A stretch of 64,000 nt of DNA from Tulasnella sp. 424 (taxonomy: Eukaryota; Basidiomycota; Agaricomycetes; Cantharellales; Tulasnellaceae). Within the stretch, counting starts at the first letter, position 1; the number at the start of each line of letters is the position of its first letter. Positions 1 to 9,158 of the stretch are shown piece by piece. Position numbers and translations under genes: made by a program. Below the pieces are notes generated by a model that was not told the DNA's origin, made no database searches, and was given only the letters and a program-made list of their open reading frames with translations. The stretch is from positions 1-64,000 of the forward strand of contig WSUB01000167.1 in the NCBI GenBank assembly GCA_019633425.1, written 5' to 3'.

Positions 1-154
1 TCGGCAGATTCCACGCTTCGTTAGCAAGATCCGAGAGTTTGTTGACTGCCCAGAAAACACAGACTACGAACTTGGCGTAGAGCCGCTTCTCAGCAACCGA
101 GTACCATGGGCCCTGAAAACGTCCAACCATGAAGACGGCGCTTGGATCGAGTGA
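1..154 (+). CDS. 3' end of a UvrD-like helicase paralogue (copy 0, partial)
   Basis: The frame opening at base 2 reads RQIPRFVSKIREF, then DYELGVEPLL and a serine/asparagine/arginine motif before a TGA at 152-154. The DYELGVEPLLS block and its position just before the stop match the last exon of copies 2, 3 and 4 downstream (for example DYALGVEPLLSDRVPW in copy 2). This is therefore the C-terminal exon of a further member of the helicase array, the rest of which lies left of the window. Function can be read only by homology to the complete copies. Confidence 0.85.
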   Translation, partial: RQIPRFVSKIREFVDCPENTDYELGVEPLLSNRVPWALKTSNHEDGAWIE

Positions 155-929
155 AAGCTGTCTGCTATTATTTTAGCTTCCACGGACACGGGTACACGGA
201 ACTTCGATTGGAGATTGTGTCGTCTATTGTTTTTTTGGTCCATGTCATATAAAAGATAGTCGTGTCGCATGGTGATGCATAGATTTTACTGTCACGGCGT
301 TCACAACAGGCGATTGATGAGTTAAAAGCATGCAAAGTCCGCCGACCCCGATGGTAAGGCCGCTGAGTAACTTCGGCGGGGTCACGTGGACAATTCGCTT
401 TTGCTCACGTGAGTGTCGTCAGTGCGTTGTTTGTTGCGTTTGCGCGGTTGAACCTGAATGTTGCCCCTTTTTTTACTTTCCTCCAACCACCCTGCAACAA
501 AGAGCGCAAGTCTCTGCATTGCGTGATAGTCAATGACGCATTCCCCTTCAAAAAATTATCATGCCTCGTGTTTCACGCCATTATATTGGTACCAATGGAA
601 CCAACGAGTGCGTACTGGTGGACTGATCACGTGCCACGCGAAGTGGGCGACTCCCCTGTCCCAGGAACTACATACGCGCATGGCGGAAACTTATCGTGAA
701 ACTTTTCAAAGACACCGGGCCGCCCCGCTAAGTCCGTTACTCACCATTTCGGCTTCTAGGGAGCCCCTCATAAATAAACGTAGTCGCTGTATTAGTTCTA
801 TAATCCGAGAGTTGGAATTGACTCTCAATCCCCGACCGCCTAGATACAAACAACGAGCATGGAAAAGGACCCGAAGTTACCGGATGTGTCGTATAGTAAG
901 AAATATTGAATTTCACGATCACAGCGCCA
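155..929. other. intergenic, no supported gene
   Basis: Sequence between the copy 0 helicase stop and the duplicated block. It holds three CACGTG E-boxes (about 383, 406 and 629), like the promoters of the helicase genes, but no start codon or exon homologous to them follows. The open frames here are short, overlapping on both strands and without recognisable domains. Confidence 0.4.
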
Positions 930-2080
930 TCCCGGACGTGGACCACTGGATAGCGTTTCGCTCGCCCGACATGCAATGGAGATTTGTTTCTCTATTCAAC
1001 ATCGCGAAATCGCGCCATTTCAATCTTTAAGACTGGGATGGTACTATGGTACCGAAGCGAGATAGGCTTTGGCTGATGTCGATCGGTCCCAGCTGGCCGT
1101 ATGGAGCGATGACTCTTACATTCAAAACACAGTCCTCATCGCAATCTTCAATGTGGAACCCCCTTCGACGGTTTACAAATCTCTAAATATGGGTCTGGTG
1201 CAATACAACCCGAAGCAAAGATCATTATCAGGTTCCTTTAATTGCACTCGGTAGGACTCGGAGACGCGAGAGACTCAATTGCGCAGATTCAACTCGCCCC
1301 GTTCGAAATGCCATCCTCCTCCCCTTTATATACCCACCTCCAAACCTCCATCAAATGTCTCATCGTCCTCGTTCAAGTCAACCATCCTCACTTTCCTCAT
1401 ACATCCCAAACTCAGACGACTCTAAGCAATGTCTCGCTTCTACACCGAATCTCCTCTCTCTCAAGGAACCGCCTCCTCCTCCACCCCCAGTCAGATCCGG
1501 CAACTCGACCTCGCGAGGATCAACTCCGACTCGGATTCCATATTCCTCCTCACCCTCGCCTCGTCAAACCCTTCTCTCTCAACCGCACCCAACACTCCTA
1601 CCACATTATCTAGGTTCCACTATCCTTCACATACGATTCCGTTCAACGACAGCGCATATAGTCTCTTCGCCGATGCGGAGGAGACGCCCTTCCTGGGGGC
1701 TCCCGTTTGGCCATCCAGCCTCGAGTACGACAACGACGACGACGGCTATCGCAACAGCAGCAGTACCAATCGATCGAAGGCCAGATCGGGCTCGTACCGC
1801 GGGCACGCGGTGGAGATCCACCATGGTGCTGCAAGGGTTAAGGCTTGGGTAAAGAGAACGTTCACCAAGATCATCCCGAAGAGGAGGAAGCGACTGGGAG
1901 AAGGGCGTATGCTCTTGGATTGATTGCTGGGTACTTCTCGGTTTCGAATTCCGTTTCATGTGCCCCTTTTACCGTTTCTGTTTTCTTGGTCGCCTTGTTC
2001 GCTCCTGGATATTTCCTCGTTCCCGTATTTATCCGTTCGTCCTTATCCTTATACTAAAGAAGCTTCTATCTATCTATCGT
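930..2080 (+). repeat. segmental duplicate A, carrying the small-gene unit
   Basis: This block matches 17,625-18,775 in the same orientation. Similarity begins at the shared GGACCACTGGATAGCG word, covers the upstream region, the whole small gene and its 3' flank with the CTTATAxTAAxGAAGCTT word, and ends near 2,080. The copies differ by substitutions and small indels, so the duplication is not very recent. Confidence 0.85.
1429..1923 (+). CDS. small unknown protein, 164 aa (intact copy)
   Basis: A single-exon frame from ATG 1429 to TGA 1921-1923. The N-terminal half is Ser/Thr/Pro-rich (MSRFYTESPLSQG start, QIRQLDLARINSDSDS near residue 22); the middle has an acidic patch of Asp residues near residue 100, and the C-terminus is strongly basic (TKIIPKRRKRLGEG), resembling a nuclear-localisation stretch. 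No signal peptide or membrane segment is seen. I do not recognise the family. Coding status is supported by the paralogue at 18,115, where the same frame is conserved over its full length apart from one stop codon, and by a pyrimidine-rich stretch before the ATG. Codon 94 is TGG here and TGA in the paralogue. Confidence 0.6.
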   Translation: MSRFYTESPLSQGTASSSTPSQIRQLDLARINSDSDSIFLLTLASSNPSLSTAPNTPTTLSRFHYPSHTIPFNDSAYSLFADAEETPFLGAPVWPSSLEYDNDDDGYRNSSSTNRSKARSGSYRGHAVEIHHGAARVKAWVKRTFTKIIPKRRKRLGEGRMLLD

Positions 2081-2125
2081 TTGCCTCAGTTTTCGTTTAA
2101 ATATTTCCATCGCCAAGTGGACGTC

Positions 2126-2710
2126 GAGTGTCTCGGAAGGTGCGGCGTGGTGGTGTGGGCCATTCCAGTTGCGTGACGCCAACTGGTTCGGAGGGAAAGA
2201 TGTCATAAAGGCTGTACTTATGTACGCTGATATGCCATCTTATTACACTTAAGATCTAGTATATCTTCGCGTTTGGTGGTCAAGGGCCCCTCGGCACTCT
2301 CTGCTTATCTGGCCAGTCCTCCCAGCTCCCTTGAACCCAGTGCCCATGTAAACTTCGTAGTCAAGAATACGACAAGCTTGAAGCGAGGACCTTTGTTTGT
2401 ACTCAGAATTCTCCGGCATGGGATACATGATGATGGGATACAGAGTTGCGGAGTTGTGGGTGCAGCAAGTGTGCCTTTCCCTCCGCCGACGTCACCCGTT
2501 CCCATGTGCTCCCCTCTGGACCTCTGTTCTCCCATAGTCCACGTCCCCCCATCAACTTGTTCATATACGCTTTGAACGTAGCTCAAGACCCAGCCCGAGG
2601 AGTTTCACGTCTCATCCCCTCCTAAACGTTTTACTCCAACGTATGAAGTTCTCCGAGACTTTGCCGACGAAAAAAATAGAGGGTGACGTAGAGTCGTTGA
2701 CGATGGGACT
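2126..2710 (+). repeat. dispersed non-coding repeat, copy R1
   Basis: This stretch recurs at 8,280-8,825 (R2) and 21,165-21,720 (R3) in the same orientation. Shared words include CTCGGCACTCTCTGCTTATC, the GTGGGTGCAGC region and, in R1 and R3, GAGACTTTGCCGACGA followed by an A-run and GGGTGACGTAG. No conserved open frame runs through the three copies. It follows the small gene of duplicate A, so it may be that gene's distal 3' flank. Confidence 0.75.
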
Positions 2711-3032
2711 CATTTTCCAGATCAAGGAGTTGCGGCGGTGCTGCCGTGGAATCAGCTTTCTGCTCTCGCTGTTCAGGATCATAATATTACATGGAACGGT
2801 TAGGATATAGGTGACGTTCACGACATAACGGAAACACAAGGGAGTTGGGATCGAGACGAAAGCATGCTAGGATACTTCTATTAACCGGTGGAATGCAGAT
2901 GGTGGGGACGGAGAGTGGGCCGCTCGGTCAACAGAGCATATAGGAATGAGATTCGGGCGCCACGTGCGTGATTTGACTTCCTCCTCGAATCAATAATCGA
3001 CCTCTCTGAAGCTCGAATGTCCCCAATAACTA
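2711..3032. other. intergenic, nothing recognised
   Basis: Between repeat R1 and the 3' end of the - strand kinase-TPR gene. No domain, repeat or RNA gene seen; it should contain the 3' UTR of that gene. Confidence 0.4.
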
Positions 3033-5513
3033 TCACGTAGCTTCTTCTCGCATGGATAATTGACGGGCTTTAGCAACCTGGTTGGAAGCGAAAGCGGCAT
3101 TATGAGCGTCTCCGACTTGTCCAAAGACCTCTGCAGCCTCTGTAGAAAAGCCAATCGCGTCCCCGTAGTTGCCCTGATTGCAACACACGTCACCAAGGCC
3201 CGCCAGCGAGTGAGCTCTGCCGTATTGGTCCCCGATATCGGTACAGATTTCCAGGGCCTCTGAGAAGAGAGCGACGGCTAGGCTATACTCCTTTTGAAAC
3301 TCATGCACACGGGCAAGACTCTGCAAAGTAGCAGCTCTCCCGTAATTGTCCCCAATGTCAGTGCGGATTTGAAGGGCCTCGGAGAGGAATGGAAGGGCTT
3401 GGCTGTACTCCTTTCGAGCCAAATGCACCGCAGCGAGGCCCTGCAGCGCCTTAGCTCTCGCATGCCTGTTGCCAATATCCGTGGAGGCTTTTATGACCTC
3501 GGAGTAGAACGTAATGGCCTGGCTGTACTCCATTCTACACTCATGCACCTCGGCGAGACCCAAAAGAGCGGTAACTCTCCCTAGCCTGTCGCCGATGTCG
3601 GTGTAGGTTTGGAGGGCATCGGAGTAGAGTGTCACGGCCTGGCTATACTCGGTTCGAAACCGATGCATCTCCGCAAGACCCAAAAGAGCGGAGGCTATCC
3701 CTTGCATGTTGCCGACGTCGGTGAATATTTGGAGGGCTTCGGAGTAGAATGTAACGGCTTGGCTGTACTCGTTTCGAAGCCGAAGCACCTGGGCCGCCTG
3801 ATGCAGCGCCGCCGCCTTTCTTTCGCTGTCGCCGACATCTTCGTAGCTACTCATGGCGTCGTTGAAGAAGCCTAACGCTTTAGTGTAGTCACCCTGCTGT
3901 ACGTGCATCCATCCCAGTTTCATCAGAAGCTCAGGTTGATGAGCCCTAGAAACGGTTGCATCCGCGGTCCGTATAGGGTCGGGCCTAATCGTAGGCTATA
4001 TCAAACTCTGGTCAATTGCATTCGATTGACCGATAATTCGCATCACTTGCCATCCAATTGATTGACTTTCGGCAGTCCTCAGCAGTCGGTCGCTTCCGGG
4101 GGTCCTCGCTCCAGCACGCAAGTGCGAGGGAACAAAGCGCTTTAATCAATGCCATGCGATCGTCATTCGTGATGGAAGGGAGATTTCCCGTAACGATCCG
4201 TATTGCGACGACGTTGCTCACGTCAACGTCGTGGAACGGAATTGAATTCGTCATCACCTATTCCGGAGCTCATGTTTGAGACTCGATCGTGATCATAAGG
4301 TAGGATCTGAACTTTACCTCGTATACTACGCATCCCAATGCCCAGATATCGCTCGCAAGGGTAGCTTTCCTTTTGTACAACAGCTCCGGAGCAGCCCAAC
4401 GAAGAGTGAAATGATCACCCTTCAGTGTCAAGGTCATGGTATTGGTCGCACCGTTGAACGCTGGTTCAAGGGACACGGCTGGTGGAGGTTTGTTTTCAGC
4501 ACGACTTATTTCCTCGTCTAGATCCTCCGTTTTTTGATAGCGAGCGGATCCAAAGTCGGTAATTACCGCGCGGTACTCGGAGTTGACCAGTATGTTTATC
4601 TGCATAATCGGAGCGATGTTTGTCAGTGGTTCAATTGACTGCTCTCAGAACCTACAGATTTGAGGTCGCCGTGGCGGATTGGGGGTTGTCGACTATGGAG
4701 ATATTCGACACCGCGAGCCACATCATTGATCTGGAATGCAGAGTGTCAGACGTGGGTCGAAGAAACGTAGTTCGATCGTACCAGCCAGATCCGTTCGGGA
4801 ATCTCCCAATCTGCTGACGCGATAAAGCTCTTCAAGTTTCCGTTCTCCGCCCAGGGAAAGACCAGCCAGACTACATCCTTAGACAGGTCCTCGACAAATC
4901 CTTCGAGCTTAACGACGTTTTCGTGGGAAAGTCCGACCAAGAATTCTGCTTCCCTCAGTGCCAACTGAACCGTAAGACCTTAGCGCTGAAACCACTACGT
5001 GATTGGTCGGAGTCTTCTTACCCCTAATATCCGCGCTGGGCCATCTGCTGGGCCATCTGGCAGGTGCATTTTCTTCACTGCTACATCCTGTAAGGTTGAA
5101 TTGATGAGCCGTTTATCGTTACTTTCAATGGCCAGGAAGGCAGAGGAGCACCGACCTTCCGCTGCCGAGACGCTTCTCCAGGTAAGTCGAGGCCGGCCTT
5201 TTTGGTCGAATTGGATTGGCTCGTTCCGTCTCGACCACTGGATGGAGAAACCAGAGAGGCTCGTGAAACTGTTGCACAACCGCCGTGCAACTCAGGGGCG
5301 CCGTTGAGGAATTCAATAGAGGAGAGATCAAGTCTCCGATTCGCAAGCTTGTTGAGTTTATCCCTCTATGAGGAAAAGTGGTTTTGGTGAGTAATTGAAG
5401 TTCTCCTTGCCGCTCGGGAAGGGCGTACCAGCTTAGCGCTCGGCGGGAATGCACCGGAGGAGGTATCGTGGTCCGAATCGGACGGTGAGCCGGGCAACGC
5501 GGAAGGCCGGACA
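3033..5513 (-). CDS. protein kinase fused to C-terminal TPR array
   Basis: Predicted cytosolic signalling protein. Exons by splice consensus and frame: 5087-5022 (VAVKKM, the ATP-binding Lys), 4964-4782 (helix C, HENVVKLEGF), 4730-4656 (HGDLKS catalytic loop, H-G-D instead of HRD), 4599-4318 (DFGSAR, AAPELL, SDIWALGCVVYE), 4257-4031 (CWSEDPRKRPTAEDC) and 3984-3033. The last exon has about seven 40-residue TPR units of the kinesin-light-chain type (YSQAVTFYSEALQIFTDVGN pattern), ending in MREEAT and a stop. The 4031/3984 intron has an ordinary TTAG acceptor but a weak donor; read straight through, the kinase would stop at 4012. The 5' end is uncertain: the frame from ATG 5513 reaches LEKRLGSG at about 5,150, but the sequence leading to VAVKKM lies in another frame, so the glycine loop carries either a frameshift or an unrecognised splice. 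Kinase-TPR fusions are common in agaricomycetes. Confidence 0.7.
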
Positions 5514-6097
5514 TCTCGATTGTCGTCTTTTTGCATATGAGAGTCGCCTTTTTTGGATCGGCCGAGGTGAAGGGAGGGGGAAAGCTGATGGAGTGTTTAC
5601 GGGGGAGTGAGTAGTGGATCGTGCAAGAGAGGCGAATGAGTCTTCTCGGAGGTGCTAGTTCGAGACCTGCGGTGTGGTGAAGGATAGAGTGGAAGGTTGA
5701 AATTGGAATATTATACGTTCTTGAATGCTCGTGTGGTTCGAAAAAGTGTCCGCAGGAGTAAACGCAGCTAGGCGTCGGGCACAGGGTGGGGCTGCTTACA
5801 AGGGCGCTTGCGCTGCCACTAGGAACAGCTTGCATCGCAAAGCTAACCGTGGGTGCACCGCATTTGGTCCTGTAACTAGGCGTTTGAAGCCTCTGCAAAA
5901 TGTTCCTTGCAAGTCCGTACGATGAAGTTGGGGTATCGTCGCAAGAAGTTGGCGATATGTATCTCGCACAGTCACGCGCCACAAGATAAGGGAAGGTGCA
6001 ATGGCGACCAACTGCGTGAGGACGAATATCTTACCAAGAATCCACCGCCTGGTAACAAAAAACGATCCGTCCACCGAGTTTTCGTGCTAGTCGTGCG
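5514..6097. other. intergenic upstream of the kinase-TPR gene
   Basis: The - strand frame extends upstream of 5,513 to 5,982, but it is low in recognisable features and I do not count it as coding. The region probably contains the promoter of the - strand kinase gene. Confidence 0.35.
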
Positions 6098-6529
6098 TTG
6101 CAGGTTGTCAAGAAGAGCATCACATCCAAAGTATCCTCTTCCAAGCTTCACCTCAAGTTACAACCTCCCATTTTACCTCGACATCAGACACCCGCTCAGC
6201 TCGTCTCCCACACACCAAGCCAAGGGCTCGAAACTCTGATCACCGAAGAGGCTACTCTTGCAAAGCTAAAGGCCGGTGGAGTTCGATCAGCCTTTGCCAA
6301 GGTCCTTTCTCGACCGTCGACGCCTGGGCGACCGGGCACGGCCAAGCGGACGGGTTCGCCGACCCAGTTTGCCAAGCTGGCCAGCGGACCGTCGCTTCCT
6401 CTACCTCCGTCACAAACACCGAATCCTTTCAAGCTTCCCAAAACGTCCAAGCACCGCAGAGCTGATGGCCGACCATGGAACCAGATATCGATACAGGAAC
6501 CACGCACCCAAGTCTTGTTTCATACATAA
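6098..6529 (+). CDS. doubtful open frame, 143 aa
   Basis: An open frame rich in Ser, Pro, Lys and Arg (RSAFAKVLSRPSTPGRPGTA). It ends 14 nt short of the breakpoint of the VPS26 pseudogene on the other strand. No domain is recognised and there is no paralogue in the window to support it. It could be a fragment of a gene brought in with the rearrangement that truncated the VPS26 copy, or chance. Confidence 0.2.
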   Translation: MQVVKKSITSKVSSSKLHLKLQPPILPRHQTPAQLVSHTPSQGLETLITEEATLAKLKAGGVRSAFAKVLSRPSTPGRPGTAKRTGSPTQFAKLASGPSLPLPPSQTPNPFKLPKTSKHRRADGRPWNQISIQEPRTQVLFHT

Positions 6530-6542
6530 TCTATATTTCCGC

Positions 6543-7530
6543 TCACATTGGTGCACAATCCATAATCTCGAACTTGATTATCGTATCGCTTTCATGATAC
6601 TGATTCAGTACAGCTCCAGTGGTTTCTCGTCGGAGACTGGAGAGTTTCATGTGCTTCTTGATCCGGACGAGGGGGAAGTTGATTTTGCCGACGATCACGT
6701 CTTTGAGGTGGTATCTAGGTAGATGAATCGCCTTAGACCTTCTCGACAAGGGAAACGGGAAGTAGGCAGAGTACCTTGACATGTTATACTCGAACTCGAT
6801 GTGCAAGCAATCTTCAGTACCGTCCTCCATCTTTACGGAGTTATTGCTGTCCGCTGGCATGCGGTACAAATGGATCCAGAGATCACCACTTCGGCTAAAC
6901 GACAAACGGCTGTCACTCAGACAAAGTATCTGTGGTGTAGAAGGCCGTCAGTTTCCAGTTCAATCTTTGCCGCTTAAATGTGATGTGAACTCGAGGAGAA
7001 GGGTGTGACCTTATTAGTTTGGCATTAATACCCTGATAGCTCTCGTACTGCTACTCAACGTTCTTGAAATTAAAGTCGACTGTTTGAGTTTGTCGCAGTT
7101 CCCTTGGTGCAGCAAGTTCTTGAGATAACGAGAGGAATCCCCCGGTGGTAGAATCCCTTGAAGAAGCGGTTTCCAATTACATCTCGGTTCAGTCTGAATT
7201 CTTGAGCCGCGGAGGCATGAAACCCACCTATTGCTCCGACAAACTTGGCTGTAATCTCATCGTGGGCAAGTTTCCTTCCGTCCCGTAACCGAACGGCAAC
7301 CCCGAAGAGACGTTTTCGAACCCCCCGCGTCGCCGCATCAGCCCATGCAAACCACAGCAACGGAAAAGGGTGAAGGTGCGCGAACCTTGCCAGTAACAGA
7401 TTCTGCATCGTAATTCACTGGGTGAGCTTCTTTCTCCAATCTCACTTCCACTTGCTTTCGGTTCTCTTCGCGTTCCAACCGCAGTTCGCGTCCCGACGTC
7501 TACCGGTCGGGCGAAGAAGTATGATGCCAT
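6543..7530 (-). pseudogene. decayed VPS26 (retromer subunit) pseudogene
   Basis: Read on the - strand from 7,530, this begins MASYFFARPVDV, then in shifted frames ELRLEREENRKQVEVRLEKE, VRLRDGRKLAHD, FLSLSQELAAP, ELRQTQTVDFNFKNVE, QYESYQGIN, DLWIHLYRMPADSNNS, EDCLHIEFEYN and YHLKDVIVGK, ending at FEIMDCAPM. These follow the order of the Vps26 arrestin-like fold, which in the retromer core sorts endosomal cargo. Several frameshifts are needed, and there are in-frame stops: TAG (7051-7053) after FKNVE and TGA (6917-6919) in RYFV-stop-VT. A typical 60-nt intron is still visible (6715-6774, after EYNMSR), so it arose by DNA duplication and not by retroposition. The last third of the gene is missing beyond 6,543. 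The functional VPS26 is presumably elsewhere. Confidence 0.9.
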
Positions 7531-8279
7531 TTGTGATGGGCCGTTGAGTTGAGTTTATGAATGATGAATAGAAAAGTAGAAGGCGGGTTTTGGGTTGATG
7601 AGGGTGAGGAGTGGATTTGAGAGGGGATCGAAAGAAGGCAAGAGTGCCGCGAGGTGCAGCGGTCAGGATTGCAATGTCGACGGAATCAATGAATCCCCAC
7701 TTTCTTGTTATCCCAATTCTCCTCGGACACGCTATCCACTGAAACCAACCAGAGCTGACAAAGCGAAGAGGCTTAGAGACAACACAAGAAACAAGGAGTG
7801 GAAGGGGTCGATTCTGCTACGGCGAGGGCAACAAAAGCGACGCAGAGATCGCTCTCGGCGTCCTCGTCGTCGTGACCAATCGATGGCAAGAACCTCACAG
7901 CAGGAAATATCTCAAGCCAAGTCGACCAGCATCACTATGGCGGAGAAATTAAGACGGAGGATGGCACGGGTTAGTGAACGGATTGAAGGCGTTGCGCTTG
8001 GTACCCCGATTCGGTCGTGCCCCGGCGACGACCAAACCTTGAACCCCACGACCTTGACCTCAATGAACAGTCTACGGTGAGGGAGAAGGTGAGTGCGAGT
8101 ATGTGGTGAGAGAAGACGACGTGTTCAGATTGGTTGGACCACTTTCCACCAAGGCAGTCAAAGAACGCAAGACACCGGTCCACAAAATCAGCTTCGACTC
8201 TCCTTCCTTCCTTGATGGCGATGCCGAAATTCTCTTCCCCTGCATCCGAACCTAAGTCTTTACCACCGGGTGAAGTTGG
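7531..8279. other. upstream flank of the VPS26 pseudogene, no supported gene
   Basis: Contains a + strand open frame (7,595-8,080), rich in Arg/Lys/Ser, without domain or paralogue. I read it as chance. It may include the former promoter of the VPS26 copy. Confidence 0.35.
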
Positions 8280-8825
8280 TCGCTCGTTCCCGGATTCCTC
8301 TGTTTCCCTCGTCGCCTTGTTCGCTCCTCTCTAGGACATTTCCTCGTTCCCATATCGTACCGTCTCCTATTAATTGCGTGTCGGCAACTGTTTCGGACGG
8401 AAAGATGTCATGAAGGCTGTCTAATGTACGCTGATATACCGTCGTATTACATATATCTCGACTTGACATTTGGTATATCTTCGCGTTTTGTGATCGAGGG
8501 TCCCTCGGCACTCTCTGCTTATCTGGCCAGTACCCCAACAGTGCACTGCGGGCCCGGCGGTCCCAGGTCATCCTGAATCCAGTGCGCACGTAAACCTCGT
8601 AATTAAGAATACAGTAAGCTTAGCTGGAGGACCCTTGTTCATGCTCAGAACTCCCCGACACATGGGATACATAATGATGAGATCCAGAGTTGCGGAGTTG
8701 TGGGTGCAGCGAGTGTGGCTTTTCCTCCACCGACGTCACCCGTTCCCATGTGCTCCCCTGAGCTCTGTTCTCCTCCATCTTTGAACGCCCAAGACCAGCG
8801 CGAGGAGTTGCACATCAGAAATGCG
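8280..8825 (+). repeat. dispersed non-coding repeat, copy R2
   Basis: Matches R1 (2,126-2,710). It starts with a CTCGTCGCCTTGTTCGCTCC block that also occurs in the 3' flank of the small gene at 1,990, so this copy carries the distal 3' flank of a small-gene unit without the gene. It has an internal deletion relative to R1 near 8,770. Confidence 0.75.
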
Positions 8826-8975
8826 AGCTATTTTGGTATTATACAGTCCATAGTTTGTCATTTTTAGCGAATTAGAACTATATACAGCTGCCCCAGCGAA
8901 GTCGAACCTTGAAATCCCTCTTCCACATGTACAGGCCCCTCGCTGTTTTCTCAGAACAAGCAACAAACAAAAGAT

Positions 8976-9040
8976 CACGTGGACAGGTCTACCATAGGGT
9001 TGGAGGTCCCAGGCCTGATTTGGGGCGAAATGGCCCTCCC
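8976..9040 (+). promoter_or_regulatory. shared promoter module of helicase copy 1
   Basis: A CACGTG E-box at 8,976-8,981, then GTCCCAGGCCTGATTTGGG and AATGGCCCTCCC ending at 9,040, about 119 nt before the start codon. The ATTTGG...TGGCCCTCC core is found at a similar distance before the three other complete helicase genes although the surrounding sequence differs, which argues for function. Confidence 0.65.
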
Positions 9041-9158
9041 AAGACACTCGTGCCTCTCAGGAACGTGGCGCGTTGAGCAATTTAGATAGTTCGTTGCCAT
9101 CGTTTCCAACAACTCGACAGCGACTCTCAATCCAAGCTCAACCAACACCGTGCACGCC

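Noticed and set aside
3294..3875. + strand open frames with repeats over the TPR exon
   Set aside because: They are antisense shadows of the 120-nt TPR repeats; their periodicity comes from the - strand coding sequence.
5125..5982. 285-residue open frame on the - strand as a separate gene
   Set aside because: Only its end (LEKRLGSG) has a recognisable match and belongs to the kinase-TPR gene; the upstream part is compositionally odd with no domain.
7595..8080. + strand open frame of 161 codons, Arg/Ser-rich
   Set aside because: No domain, no paralogue, no splice context; likely chance in GC-rich sequence beside the VPS26 pseudogene.
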